Positions 16,720 to 24,942 are shown, counted from the first letter of the stretch. The stretch is DNA of 40,188 nt from Nocardioides sp. (GCA_031177735.1 JAPSKJ010000002.1:1-40188); one strand, 5' to 3'. The notes: a model not told the origin generated them from the sequence alone. Numbers and translations: made by a program.

Positions 16720-17136
16720 CTAGAGCGCGTAGGTCCACACGGTCAGGCCGGCGAACCGACCCTCGTCGAGCTCGATCGCGGTGGTGGACTCGTGCTGCAC
16801 CGGGGTCGAGACGTAGTCGTCAACGGTCAGGCGGGCGCCGTCGAGCGCGTCGGTGATCTTCATCGCCGCCCACCGCGCCTCGTCGACCGTTCGTCCCACG
16901 TAGCGGGTCGTCACGCGCCAACCAGAGCGAGAGGCGAGGCCGACGTTGCGGCTGACCGGGGCGTAGCGGCGCTCGATGGTCAGCAGCACGTAGATCGGCG
17001 GCAGGCTGCCCGCGTTGCCGTCAGCGCCAGGGACGGTGCCGTAGTCGTAGATGCGACCCGCACCGACCGACGGTTCGAGTAGGGCGTCGAGGGCGTCGCG
17101 GTGCTTGCGCTCGTCGATCGCGGGGGCCGTGGTCAC
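16720..17136 (-). CDS. Tail terminator protein
   Basis: 138 aa. GTG 17136 overlaps the upstream stop by GTGA, which sets the start. The protein alternates helix and strand (ALDALLEPSVGAGRIYDYG, PPIYVLLTIERRYAP, WRVTTRYVGRTVDEARWAAMKI, LTVDDYVSTPVQHESTTAIELDEGRF, GLTVWTYAL), the pattern of lambda gpU-type terminators that stop tail tube growth and join it to the head. Location between the gp10-like protein and the tail tube supports this. Confidence 0.8.
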   Translation of the reverse strand: MTTAPAIDERKHRDALDALLEPSVGAGRIYDYGTVPGADGNAGSLPPIYVLLTIERRYAPVSRNVGLASRSGWRVTTRYVGRTVDEARWAAMKITDALDGARLTVDDYVSTPVQHESTTAIELDEGRFAGLTVWTYAL

Positions 17137-17504
17137 CAGAACAGCCCGTCGATCATCTTGGACACGTCGCGGCCGAACGTCGGGCCGATCACGTCTGCGG
17201 ACTTCGCGAGGTCGAGGTGCGGAGGCTGATTGCGCGAGCCGTGTTCGAAGCTCATGCCACCCTGCGGACGACCAGCGTCGGGGCCGTACTCCGCCTCGAG
17301 CACGCCGCGCATCTCGACGGTGAACGCCTTGGGGTAGTGGACGCCGTGAGCGCCGGCGGTGCGACGCGCGTTGGACTGAGCGAGCCGGTTGCCCCTCGTG
17401 GCGGCACCGCGGACGACGCGGTTGCCCTCGCGGACCATCCGCACGGGGATCCCAGCCAGGTCGTTGGCGAGGTCGTCGATGTCGTGCTGCACCCGAACGC
17501 GCAT
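17133..17504 (-). CDS. Head-tail joining protein (HK97 gp10-like)
   Basis: 123 aa from ATG 17504 (GTG 17507 is also possible). N-terminal amphipathic helix (QHDIDDLANDLAGIPVRM), a repeated charged helix (VVRGAATRGNRLAQSNARRTAG), a loop with tyrosine and acidic residues, then FEHGSRNQPPHLDLAKSAD, a motif recurring in HK97 gp10-type proteins, followed by a C-terminal helix. It lies between connector genes and the tail terminator. It overlaps a 44-aa gene upstream by 1 nt and the terminator gene by 4 nt. Confidence 0.8.
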   Translation of the reverse strand: MRVRVQHDIDDLANDLAGIPVRMVREGNRVVRGAATRGNRLAQSNARRTAGAHGVHYPKAFTVEMRGVLEAEYGPDAGRPQGGMSFEHGSRNQPPHLDLAKSADVIGPTFGRDVSKMIDGLFW

Positions 17505-17638
17505 CACAACACCTCGCGGGCATGGGCCATGAGGTCGTCACCGGCCTCGGCGCTCAGTCCGCAAGAGCAGAAGGCGAGTGAGCCGTCGCCGACGTAGGTG
17601 GCGAACAGGTGCTCGCGCGGAGTTATGTCGGCGTTCAT
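17504..17638 (-). CDS. 44-aa protein, unknown (connector operon)
   Basis: MNADITPREHLFATYVGDG..., with CSCG near residue 29 and ending AHAREVL. ATG 17638 overlaps the preceding stop by ATGA, and the stop (TGA) overlaps the ATG of the gp10-like gene. Coupled overlaps on both sides make it a real gene despite its size. CxC may bind a metal. No family recognised. Confidence 0.7.
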   Translation of the reverse strand: MNADITPREHLFATYVGDGSLAFCSCGLSAEAGDDLMAHAREVL

Positions 17639-17787
17639 CAGTCGAAGTCCGTCCAGTCGTGCGGCTCCCAAGTGGCGTCGAACTTCGCCAACTCGGCCGC
17701 GAGCAGGTGCGCGGATGCGGCGGCGCGGGCCATGCCCTTCGCGAAGCCGTCGTCGTCGCCGAAGACGAGGTGTACGCGCTCACGCAT
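17638..17787 (-). CDS. 49-aa protein, unknown (connector operon)
   Basis: Starts MRERVHLVFGDDDGFAKGMA, continues with an Ala/Leu-rich helix (AASAHLLAAELAKFDA), and ends WEPHDWTDFD. ATGA overlaps at both ends tie it to the DUF6093 gene upstream and the 44-aa gene downstream. The acidic, Trp-rich tail is distinctive. It is not one of the standard head-tail connectors. Function unknown. Confidence 0.7.
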   Translation of the reverse strand: MRERVHLVFGDDDGFAKGMARAAASAHLLAAELAKFDATWEPHDWTDFD

Positions 17788-18194
17788 CAAGCCCACTCCT
17801 CCGGTCGCGGCACCTCGACCACCGGGACGCGGCGGGCGGTGCGCTGGTCACCCTTGACGGCCTCGACGATGTGCAGTGTCGTCCCGGCCCATTCGCCGGC
17901 CGTGACCTCGATCAGGTCTCCGTCGGCAAGATCAGTCGTGTCATGCGGGAAGTCGGCGCGGCCCGTGGCTTCCTGGAACTCCACGCCGGCAATGTCGACG
18001 CGCTTCGTGGAGCCGCCGACGTAACGGAACGGGCCGGTGTAGACGTCCTCCCACTCCGGCACCTCAAGGCCGTTGTCCTCGTCCTGCACCATGCGGCCCG
18101 TCAGGCGACGCACGGTGGCGGTGGAAGTCATGCGAGCGCGGGCCTCGGCGCGGAGACCGGGCAGGACCGACTCGATGGCCTCCTGCAGGGTCAT
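17787..18194 (-). CDS. DUF6093 family head-tail connector
   Basis: 135 aa from ATG 18194. The family plan is visible: N-terminal helix with LPGLRAEARARMTSTATVRR, an acidic loop, VYTGPFRY, and a C-terminal beta section (DLIEVTAGEWAGTTLHIVEAVKGDQRTARRVPV). DUF6093 occurs in actinophage connector operons and is considered a head-closure or adaptor protein by position. It overlaps genes on both sides by 4 nt. Confidence 0.82.
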   Translation of the reverse strand: MTLQEAIESVLPGLRAEARARMTSTATVRRLTGRMVQDEDNGLEVPEWEDVYTGPFRYVGGSTKRVDIAGVEFQEATGRADFPHDTTDLADGDLIEVTAGEWAGTTLHIVEAVKGDQRTARRVPVVEVPRPEEWA

Positions 18195-18682
18195 CAGAAC
18201 TCGTCGCCGCTCAGGACGCCGCCCTCGTACAGCGGGTACTCGTAGTTCGTGAGATCGGCGCCGCACGAGCAGTACGCGGCACCCATCAGCAGCGAGCACC
18301 ACGGCATGTGCGCAGAGCCGCTGCGGTGTGGACGGATGGAGAACGCTCGAGCCGAGGAGTCGGCGGGCGACAACAGCGCCCACCAGTCGTCGATGATCTC
18401 CACCCGGCCTCGCGATGAACGGTAGGTCTTCGACACCGAGCCGTCGTCGACCGACACCGCAACCTGCGTGGCGTCGTCGGGCCGCTTCACGTGCGCCGCG
18501 ACAGCCTGCCGCACCACATAGTCGAGCCGGTCCTGATCGAGATCCTGCAGATTGCCCAACCGCGCCGAGATCAGCATCAGCGCGTCCGAGATCCACTGCT
18601 CCCACTGGGCGTACTCGATCGAGTCCGCGGAGGGGGCGGCGCGGCCAAGCTCAACCGCGATGTCTTCCGGGGTCACAGCCAT
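18194..18682 (-). CDS. Head-tail adaptor (gp6-like)
   Basis: 162 aa. The helical N-terminal half (TPEDIAVELGRAAPSADSIEYAQW, WISDALMLISARLGNL, LDYVVRQAVAAHVKRPDD) is typical of the adaptor that binds under the portal. The mid section (VSVDDGSVSKTYRSSRGRVEIID) is a beta hairpin. The C-terminal ~45 residues contain a CSCG motif, absent from standard adaptors, which may be an added metal-binding segment. Ends by ATGA coupling to DUF6093. Confidence 0.78.
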   Translation of the reverse strand: MAVTPEDIAVELGRAAPSADSIEYAQWEQWISDALMLISARLGNLQDLDQDRLDYVVRQAVAAHVKRPDDATQVAVSVDDGSVSKTYRSSRGRVEIIDDWWALLSPADSSARAFSIRPHRSGSAHMPWCSLLMGAAYCSCGADLTNYEYPLYEGGVLSGDEF

Positions 18683-18700
18683 GACCGCACCGCCTCTCCG

Positions 18701-18862
18701 CTACTTGCTGGTCGTGCTAGATGACCTGCTGGACGCCGACTTCCGCGCCGGCGTCTTCTTCTCGGTCGGCTTCGTGAACCCGCGGCGGAGAAGGTCGTCG
18801 ACCTTCCCCGAGTCCACCGAAACCGAAGCGCCGTTCGGCGCCGTCAGCTTCGTCGTCGCCAT
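18701..18862 (-). CDS. 53-aa post-capsid protein with disordered basic tail
   Basis: MATTKLTAPNGASVSVDSG followed by KVDDLLRRGFTKP, then a Lys/Ser/Thr-rich low-complexity end. The ATG is 5 nt after the capsid stop. Similar tiny proteins follow the capsid gene in many actinophages; the short ordered part reads 'residue-loop-LLxRGF'. Role unknown, perhaps capsid associated. Confidence 0.65.
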   Translation of the reverse strand: MATTKLTAPNGASVSVDSGKVDDLLRRGFTKPTEKKTPARKSASSRSSSTTSK

Positions 18863-18867
18863 GACGA

Positions 18868-19767
18868 TCAGGCCGCGGCGTCGATGACCTTGGCGAAGGC
18901 GTCGAGGTCCGCGACACCCCAGCCGTAGACGACCTCCGCACGGAAGGCCACCTGGTTGTTGCGCTTCAGGTCGCCGCCGCCGTCCGGGTCGCCGTAGCGG
19001 ATGACCTCGAGGCCGATGGCCCGCTGGATGCCCCAGCGGATCGCCGAGAAGTCGCCCACGAAGCCGAGGACGTTGGTCGCCGCAGCAGCCACGCCGACCG
19101 CGCCCACCGTGCGGGACACCGACGCGCGGTGGCCCTCGAGGTCGGAAACCTCGGTGGAGTAGCGGAAGTCGGGGTAGAGCTTCTGCTGCGTGGTCGGGTT
19201 CCGGTAGGCGCCGAACTTGGCGGCGTAGACCGGGTCGAGCGCCACGTCGCGCGGCATGAAGCCGTCGGCCAGCACGAGGCCGTCCGCGGCGTCGAGGCTG
19301 ACGAAAGGCTCGTCGGTCGCGACGTACTCCACGGAGTTGGTGGTGTCGTCGAGGGTCTGGTCCATCGCCGCGACCTCGGCGCCACCCGTGGGGTTGATGC
19401 CGTGCATCACGCCGAAGTCGAGCGCCCGGGAGAGCGCCGGCTGGATCAGGTCGAGCACCTGCCGGACGACGCCGAGCTGGTGGTCCTCGTCGGCCCACAT
19501 GACCTCTTCCGTCCACCGGACGGTCTTGTGGAACTTGAACGGCGCAGTGGTGACGGTCGTCGGGACGATCGTCGAGCCACCCTTGTTCGCGCCCTCAGCG
19601 ACGTACTCGGCCTCGCCGATGTCGAAGGTCATGGACTCGCCCGTCCCGAACTTCATCGGGATCGAGTTGGACAGGGCGGCGACGGCGGAGCCGTACTGCA
19701 CCTTGCCCAGCCACGGGTCGAGGATCTGGTCGGGGAGGTTGAGATCCCCGGTGTCGAGAGTTGCCAT
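18868..19767 (-). CDS. Major capsid protein (HK97 fold)
   Basis: 299 aa from ATG 19767 behind AGGAGGGAACACC. Features of the HK97-fold capsid of actinobacterial siphophages: an N-arm (PDQILDPWLGKVQYGSAVAALSN), a P-domain strand set (GESMTFDIGEAEYVAEGANKGG, TTVTTAPFKFHKTVRWTEEVMWADED), spine helix (HQLGVVRQVLDLIQPALSRALDFGVMHG), and an A-domain end (GDFSAIRWGIQRAIGLEVIRYGDPDG, NQVAFRAEVVYGWGVADLDAFAKV). No protease is encoded; a separate scaffold lies upstream. It should form the icosahedral shell. Confidence 0.93.
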   Translation of the reverse strand: MATLDTGDLNLPDQILDPWLGKVQYGSAVAALSNSIPMKFGTGESMTFDIGEAEYVAEGANKGGSTIVPTTVTTAPFKFHKTVRWTEEVMWADEDHQLGVVRQVLDLIQPALSRALDFGVMHGINPTGGAEVAAMDQTLDDTTNSVEYVATDEPFVSLDAADGLVLADGFMPRDVALDPVYAAKFGAYRNPTTQQKLYPDFRYSTEVSDLEGHRASVSRTVGAVGVAAAATNVLGFVGDFSAIRWGIQRAIGLEVIRYGDPDGGGDLKRNNQVAFRAEVVYGWGVADLDAFAKVIDAAA

Positions 19768-19788
19768 TGGTGTTCCCTCCTAGGAACG

Positions 19789-20256
19789 TCAGTCGGCGGC
19801 GGCGCGGCTGAACAGGTTCTTCGTGAACGTGCCCAGCTCGTCCGAGGCCGGCTTGGGGTTGTTGCCCTCGCGGGGCGAGACGTTGTTCTTTTGCTTGCGC
19901 TGCTCCTCGCGGTCGGCAAGGCGCTTGGCCTGGGCCGTGAGGGTGTCCTCGTCCGTTCCGAGAAGGAACAGTTCGGCGTCCTCGTCGGAAATGCCGTACT
20001 TGGCCTGCACGCGGCTGCGCAGAGCCGCGAGGTTGGCCCTCTGGATCTCCTGCTCGAGGGCCGCGATCCGCTCCTCTGCGGTGGCCTTCTCGCTCGCCTT
20101 CGCCTTGAGGTCGTCGTAGTCCGCGTACTTCTCCCGCTCGCGCTTCACGCGCTCGCGGACGATGCGGTCGACATCGGCCTGGGTGAACGTCTGATCCGGC
20201 TCGGGGGTCGGGTCGGACGTCGGCTCCGGGTTGGGGTTGGGCGTGGGGTCGGACAT
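19789..20256 (-). CDS. Scaffolding protein
   Basis: 155 aa. A disordered Pro/Thr/Glu-rich N terminus (MSDPTPNPNPEPTSDPTPEP), a long charged coiled-coil helix (about 25-125: DVDRIVRERVKREREKYADYD, KATAEERIAALEQEIQRANLAA), a possible hinge (KYGISDEDAELFLLGTDED), and a basic C terminus ending FSRAAAD. It sits directly upstream of the capsid gene, where internal scaffolds are found. Confidence 0.85.
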   Translation of the reverse strand: MSDPTPNPNPEPTSDPTPEPDQTFTQADVDRIVRERVKREREKYADYDDLKAKASEKATAEERIAALEQEIQRANLAALRSRVQAKYGISDEDAELFLLGTDEDTLTAQAKRLADREEQRKQKNNVSPREGNNPKPASDELGTFTKNLFSRAAAD

Positions 20257-20337
20257 GCGCTGTCTCCGTAACCTCGTCAGGTACTGCTCCGGCGTTGAGC
20301 GCCGCCGTTGCGCTTCCCCCCGCGATGGGGTGGTCTG

Positions 20338-21039
20338 TTAGCCCGGTGCGTCCGGGTAGTGCTGGTTCAGGTAGGCCCGCAGACGCTCGTTGCGCGCCGC
20401 CTGGGCCGCCTCCGTCTTCGCGCGGCGGCTCGAGGCCACGTACTGCACGACCGACGCCTCAGGGCCGTGCGTGCCGCCGCGGAACTCTGGGCGAGCGGCA
20501 CAGTGGCAGTCGGTGTGGGCCGCGAAGATCGCCGTCTCCTTCGAGAACACGGCACCCTTGGCAGCGAGCATCAGACAGAACTTGCAGGCACTGGGCCGGG
20601 CGACGCGGCTCCAGCCGATCGCGTCCTCGTCCTGGCGGGTGTTGCCGACGATCGACTCGCGGAACCCGCGGGCGACTTCCTTCTCCGCCAGCCGCATCGT
20701 CTCGTCAACGAGCCGCTGCATCTGCTCCTCGATGTCAGCCTCGACGCTGCGCTGCAGCTTCGCGATCTCCCGCTCGATCCAGTCCGTTGACGGATCGCCG
20801 ATCACGTCGGGCACGTAGGCCGTCAAGGGTGCCGACTCCTCGCGGATCTCGTCGTACCACGCGACCGCCAGCAGGCCGGCGGCGTCGTAGTAGGGCGGCA
20901 CGATCAGCGGAAGCGTCTCCAAGAGCGAGTCCAGCGCCTGCGCGGAGGAAGCCGCCGCGGCCTGGGCTGCCAGATCCGCTGAGGCTGCAGCGGTAACGGC
21001 CGCAAGCTCTTCGCGGACAACCTCAGGCGACGTCGCCAC
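20338..21039 (-). CDS. MuF-like minor capsid protein
   Basis: 233 aa from GTG 21039, preceded by AGGAG (7-nt spacing); it overlaps the portal gene end by 17 nt. The helical N terminus leads to a MuF-type C-terminal domain with CKFCLMLAAKGAVFSKE and AAHTDCHCAARPEF (about residues 160-198), a likely Cys/His zinc site. It ends with a charged helix. It follows the portal gene, as expected. MuF proteins attach to the portal and may be ejected with DNA. Confidence 0.85.
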   Translation of the reverse strand: MATSPEVVREELAAVTAAASADLAAQAAAASSAQALDSLLETLPLIVPPYYDAAGLLAVAWYDEIREESAPLTAYVPDVIGDPSTDWIEREIAKLQRSVEADIEEQMQRLVDETMRLAEKEVARGFRESIVGNTRQDEDAIGWSRVARPSACKFCLMLAAKGAVFSKETAIFAAHTDCHCAARPEFRGGTHGPEASVVQYVASSRRAKTEAAQAARNERLRAYLNQHYPDAPG

Positions 21040-22456
21040 CGCGACGCTCCTGCACCCGCGCCAACAGCGACCGAGCCTCAGCGCGGCGCCGCTCCGCCAT
21101 CGCCCGCTTGATCTGCGACGGAGACAGGCCCGCGAGCTCAAGCCCGACCTCGGTCTCAGCGAGCCACGGGAACTTGTCGATGACCTTCGAGCCCGCGTCG
21201 GCCGCAGCAGCGCGAGACACGTGCATCGGGTTGCGCCACACCGGCTGAACGTCGAGGTTCGCTGGCACGTCGCCGCCGTTGAGCATCCGCAGCGCCCGCG
21301 TCATCGTCGCCGACAGGTCCGGTGTCCATCCGTCCGTCGTCTGCTCCGCCTCGGCCACCAGGTCGTCCTTCGACACCTGCAGCGCTTCGGCCGACGTCGG
21401 GTTCGCGTCACCGATCAGGCCCAGCTCGCCGACAGGGATGCCGGTTTCGCCGGAGAACATCTGCGCCAGCATCCGCAGGTGCGCGTTCTGGGGCTCCGGC
21501 GACTGGCCGTGGAACTGCTTGATGTCAGCCCGCGCGAGCGCCGAACCACCCGTCGCCAGCTCCTCGTCGTCACCGATCGCCCAGATGGCGTCCCACGCGG
21601 CCTGCCACGTCGGCTTCGGCGACCCGTCAGCGTTGCGGAACGCCTCCTCGGTGGCGCCGAGAAGCGCGTAGCGGGGCATCGAGTACGCCTCGCCGTTGAC
21701 GTCGGCACGGATCATCGCGCCGAGCGCCTGCTCGTGCAGCGACATCACCGACCGCGAGATCCGCGACGAGCCGAACGGGCGGCCCAGGCGAGGCTTGTAG
21801 CGCAGCGGGTCGACAGGGAGGCCGTAGGGGTGGTCCCGGCGATCCTCAACCGTCCACGGACGGCCGTCACAGTCCATGACGATGTTCAGGCCCGGCAGGT
21901 ACATGGTCATCGCCGTGGGCTCGCCCTGGTCGTCGACCTCGTTGATCGACAGGAACGACCGCAAGGAGCGGAGGCGGGGATCCCAGATGCCTGTCGCGTT
22001 CGTCGCGTCGCGAGGCAGGATCAGCACCTCAGGTTCGCCCGCGGTCGTGTCGCCCTGGACCGTCACCAGCCATGACACCGCGTGGATCAGCGACGAGACC
22101 CCGGCCTGCGAGAGCTCCGAGCGCAGACGGTTGTCCCGCTCGAGTTCATCCAGCCCGAGTCGGGCGAGGTCGTGACCGTTGGCGTCGAAGAAGCCGTCGA
22201 GGTTGCAGCGGCGGTTTAGCTTGTCGACCGCGATGGCCGACCAGCCGAGAACGAATCGGCGTCGCTTGACCACGGCCGGCGCGTTCGACGACATCAGCGC
22301 CCGGGTCGCGTTCTTCATGTCGTAGAACGCCGACCGGATGTTGTTCCGAAGTCGCTTCGCGCGCCACTGAGCCAGCAGCTCGTCGAGGTCCGCCTGCTCG
22401 TCGTCAGTCAGGCCAGCGACCACGATGCGGCAGTCGAGAGGGGCAGCCACTACCAC
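21023..22456 (-). CDS. Portal protein (SPP1 gp6-like)
   Basis: 477 aa. Typical portal blocks: VKRRRFVLGWSAIAVDKLNRR near the N terminus, beta wing section (DNRLRSELSQAGVSSLIHAVS, PEVLILPRDATNATGIWDPRL), FGSSRISRSVMSLHEQALGAM with conserved RS dipeptides, and a stem/crown region (MFSGETGIPVGELGLIGD, SAEALQVSKDDLVAEAEQ). GTG 22456 overlaps the terminase stop by 7 nt. It forms the dodecameric channel for DNA packaging. Confidence 0.93.
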   Translation of the reverse strand: MVVAAPLDCRIVVAGLTDDEQADLDELLAQWRAKRLRNNIRSAFYDMKNATRALMSSNAPAVVKRRRFVLGWSAIAVDKLNRRCNLDGFFDANGHDLARLGLDELERDNRLRSELSQAGVSSLIHAVSWLVTVQGDTTAGEPEVLILPRDATNATGIWDPRLRSLRSFLSINEVDDQGEPTAMTMYLPGLNIVMDCDGRPWTVEDRRDHPYGLPVDPLRYKPRLGRPFGSSRISRSVMSLHEQALGAMIRADVNGEAYSMPRYALLGATEEAFRNADGSPKPTWQAAWDAIWAIGDDEELATGGSALARADIKQFHGQSPEPQNAHLRMLAQMFSGETGIPVGELGLIGDANPTSAEALQVSKDDLVAEAEQTTDGWTPDLSATMTRALRMLNGGDVPANLDVQPVWRNPMHVSRAAAADAGSKVIDKFPWLAETEVGLELAGLSPSQIKRAMAERRRAEARSLLARVQERRGGDVA

Positions 22457-23964
22457 GTCACCACCCTTCGACCGCGACCCGTGCGGGTCGGCTTCCTGAC
22501 GTTCTGGGACTGAGCGCGAGCGCCGATCAGCGCAAGCGTCGCGGCCTGGATCGGGGTGATGTCGGAGTCAGCGAGCTTGCGCGACCACACCCACATGCCC
22601 GTGTCGCCCAGAGCCCGCTTGCCAGCCGCGAGAGCCGCCGCGGTGAACTGAGGCTGCCCGATGTGGTGCAGCCAGCCCGTCACGATGCCGTCGAGGACGT
22701 TCGCGCAGCCGGCGCCGAGTTCCGCGACCTTGACCGGCGTCGCCTGGATGTTCGAGCCCTTGAAGAAGTAGCGGTCGTTGCGCTTCTCGAGCAGCGCGGC
22801 GACGGGGCCGGCGACGTCGACCACGACACTGCGAATCTTCGGGTTGTTCGCGGTGAGGTACTGCAGGTGCGGCACCAGCCACGCCGTCCCGCGGCCCCGC
22901 GTGTGCTGGTCGTCGTCGAGCTCGAAGTGCCAGCCCTCGTCCGCTCGCTGCCCAGCGATGGCGACCGACGCCCACGCGAGATCCGGGCCGACCTCGACGC
23001 CGAGAGCGATCCGGTCGACCGCGACCGACTCGGTGTCCTCGCAGTCCTGCCACGAAGGGGCCGGGAGGACGCCGGCGCCCAGCTTCGGATTCCAGATGCC
23101 GAGGGCTTCACGCCGCCACGAGTCGTCGTCGGGGATGTTCTCCCGCATCCGCAGCATCGACTCGACCGGAGTGCGCCGCGGGAACGACGGATTGGCTCGA
23201 GCCCACTGCTCACGGTCGTCGATGTCGGCGTCTGGATCGGCGGCCATCTCGACGTAGAACATGTCGCCCGCTTCGCCAGACAGAGCCCGCTCGCGCTTCG
23301 ACGCGAACGCCTCGCCGTTGTCCACCGGGCGCGGCGGGGTGCCGATGAAGAAGATGAGACCACCGTGCGGGTTCCGCGCCTGGTTCGTCGCAGGAACCAT
23401 GTCCTCGAGCGCCTTGATGTCGAGGATCTGCGCCTCATCGAACACGAGGATGTCGACCGCATCCATGCCGCGGCCGAACCCGTGCTCACGGGCGCCGAAC
23501 ATGATGATCGAGCTGTTGGCGAACCGGATCTCTTGCTCGCCGTTCGCGGTCCGGACCCCGCCGCCCGGTGGCATGAACGGCCGGACCTGCTTGCGCTTGA
23601 CCATGCCCTGCATCGAGCGGAACGTGTTCGTCGTCGTGCGACCGTGGTGCGACGTCCAGACAACACGCAGGCCGGGCAGCTCGATCGCAAGAGCGATGAG
23701 CAGGTTCCCGACCGTGTAGGTCTTGCCCACCTGGCGCGGGATGCTCCACACGACGCCGCCGACCGTCGCAGCGAACTTGCCGTCCTCTCGGCAGCCGAGC
23801 GCCACCGTCGCCGCGCCGTCCTGCCACGTGTCGAACTGGACCGACATCGCTGCCAGTCGCGGCCTGACCCGGTGATAGACCGACGTCGTGATCCCCTCAG
23901 GGATGACGAGATGCCGGGCGACCTCAGATAGCCGAGGAGTCGAAGCGGTCGTCGACATCGGCAC
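22450..23964 (-). CDS. Terminase large subunit
   Basis: 504 aa (GTG 23964; ATG 23958 gives 502). The ATPase domain has Walker A SIPRQVGKT (74-82), Walker B DILVFDEAQ (171-179) and a coupling motif FFIGTPPRP. The nuclease domain holds the acidic residues expected of an RNase H-like metal site (LGVEVGPDLAW, VVVDVAGPV, DSDITPIQAA). It cuts and translocates DNA at the portal. It overlaps the small subunit gene by about 35-41 nt. Confidence 0.96.
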   Translation of the reverse strand: MPMSTTASTPRLSEVARHLVIPEGITTSVYHRVRPRLAAMSVQFDTWQDGAATVALGCREDGKFAATVGGVVWSIPRQVGKTYTVGNLLIALAIELPGLRVVWTSHHGRTTTNTFRSMQGMVKRKQVRPFMPPGGGVRTANGEQEIRFANSSIIMFGAREHGFGRGMDAVDILVFDEAQILDIKALEDMVPATNQARNPHGGLIFFIGTPPRPVDNGEAFASKRERALSGEAGDMFYVEMAADPDADIDDREQWARANPSFPRRTPVESMLRMRENIPDDDSWRREALGIWNPKLGAGVLPAPSWQDCEDTESVAVDRIALGVEVGPDLAWASVAIAGQRADEGWHFELDDDQHTRGRGTAWLVPHLQYLTANNPKIRSVVVDVAGPVAALLEKRNDRYFFKGSNIQATPVKVAELGAGCANVLDGIVTGWLHHIGQPQFTAAALAAGKRALGDTGMWVWSRKLADSDITPIQAATLALIGARAQSQNVRKPTRTGRGRRVVTW

Positions 23965-24217
23965 CAGGCTTGTGGTCCGCCTGCTTGGCGTCCTGGTCGG
24001 CCAGACGGATCAGGCGGTCGAGCTCGCGCAACTCCTTATACGCCGAAGCGATGGCGTTGGACGACACCTCGCCGGCGTCGAGCTTCTTCGCCAACGCCTT
24101 GCGCATCGCCGCGAGGAGGTCGCGGTTCGAGCCCTCGAGCGCCTCGGTGATGTTCTTCGGCTCTCGCTTGGCGCGTGCGCCCGGAGGTACCGCGGCGAGG
24201 TGGCCCTTAGCAGCCAT
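23924..24217 (-). CDS. Terminase small subunit
   Basis: 97 aa from ATG 24217 with a strong GGAGGTGA ribosome site. A basic N terminus (MAAKGHLAAVPPGARAKREP), then a helical core (NITEALEGSNRDLLAAMRKALAKK, SNAIASAYKELRELDRLIRLADQD) and an acidic end. Short helical proteins of this type directly before the large subunit serve to recognise DNA ends in actinophages. The reading frame extends upstream only through non-coding sequence. Confidence 0.85.
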   Translation of the reverse strand: MAAKGHLAAVPPGARAKREPKNITEALEGSNRDLLAAMRKALAKKLDAGEVSSNAIASAYKELRELDRLIRLADQDAKQADHKPGADVDDRFDSSAI

Positions 24218-24317
24218 CGCGATCACCTCCTGGGGTTTTTGGGTTCGCGGGGAGAGACGCTGACCTAGTCCCGCAGTCCTCTGGCAGGGCGGGGGGAGGG
24301 GGTGGACCCCCTGGTGG
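24218..24317. other. Intergenic G-tract region with perfect hairpin (cos candidate or terminator)
   Basis: The 100-bp gap between the HNH and small terminase genes holds AGGGGG (24297-24302) TGGA CCCCCT (24307-24312), a perfect 6-bp stem with a 4-nt loop, next to a long G-rich run (24288-24302). It lies 6 bp past the HNH stop. It may terminate or attenuate, or it may be part of the packaging site, because HNH/terminase phages often carry cos near this position. Confidence 0.35.
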
Positions 24318-24599
24318 TCAGGGTCGCTGCAGGGTGATCGAGCGGCGGATGATGGGCGCCCATGCCCGGTCGCCCTTCTCGAGGTTGCAGCGGTGGTTGC
24401 AGGTGGGGCAGGGTTGGTGGTGTGCCGGCATGAGGTTGTCGGGGTCGTCGTCGCTGCCGCCGCGTGCGAGTGCGGTGACGTGGTCGACTGCATCGGCGCC
24501 GGGGTGTCCGCAGATGTGGCACACGTCGGACTTGGCGAGGATCATCCGGTTGCGCTTCTGCCGAGCGCCACCCGACATGCGCTTGTGGTACTGGCTCAC
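24318..24599 (-). CDS. HNH endonuclease (packaging-associated)
   Basis: 93 aa from GTG 24599, overlapping the upstream stop by GTGA. The HNH core is intact: CHIC (C27, C30), VDHVTALARGG with D39-H40, DDPDNLMPAHH with N55 and later His, and CPTC (C64, C67), giving a structural zinc and a catalytic metal. HNH proteins next to the terminase assist cos cleavage in HK97-type phages, so the phage probably packages by cohesive ends. Confidence 0.9.
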   Translation of the reverse strand: MSQYHKRMSGGARQKRNRMILAKSDVCHICGHPGADAVDHVTALARGGSDDDPDNLMPAHHQPCPTCNHRCNLEKGDRAWAPIIRRSITLQRP

Positions 24600-24757
24600 T
24601 CGTCCTCCGCCATCATCGCAGCCACCGCGTCGGCCAGCGCCTTGACTGCCGTGACCCTGGCCTGGTCGAGCGCGTCGGGGTAGTCGTTGTCCACCTCGAC
24701 CTCGACGCTGGTCACTGACCCGTCGGACCACTGGTGGTGCAGCGCGACACTGGTCAC
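24596..24757 (-). CDS. 53-aa acidic protein, unknown
   Basis: GTG 24757 overlaps the upstream stop (GTGA). The product has a beta hairpin (TSVALHHQWSDGSVTSVEVEV) and an acidic helix (ALDQARVTAVKALADAVAAMMA, ending EDE). Second gene of the late operon. No family recognised. Confidence 0.6.
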   Translation of the reverse strand: MTSVALHHQWSDGSVTSVEVEVDNDYPDALDQARVTAVKALADAVAAMMAEDE

Positions 24758-24942
24758 GCCGGCGCCTTCATCCAGTCCTCGAGCAGCGCGTCGATCCGTC
24801 GATGCCAGCGTGTCCACTCGGTCGGCTCGTCGTCGCTGAACTTCTCGACGATGTGCTGTGCTCGCTTGGCTGAGCGGTTGAGGTTGTCGATCGCCTCGGC
24901 CAGCTCGTGCCGCGTGGTGTCGTCGGTGACTCGGATGGTCAT
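24754..24942 (-). CDS. 62-aa helical protein, first gene of late operon
   Basis: MTIRVTDDTTRHELAEAIDN followed by LNRSAKRAQHIVEKFSDDEP and WTRWHRRIDALLEDWMKA: two amphipathic helices. Start ATG 24942 has GGGGG upstream. It is the first gene after the intergenic terminator region. Function unknown. Confidence 0.6.
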   Translation of the reverse strand: MTIRVTDDTTRHELAEAIDNLNRSAKRAQHIVEKFSDDEPTEWTRWHRRIDALLEDWMKAPA

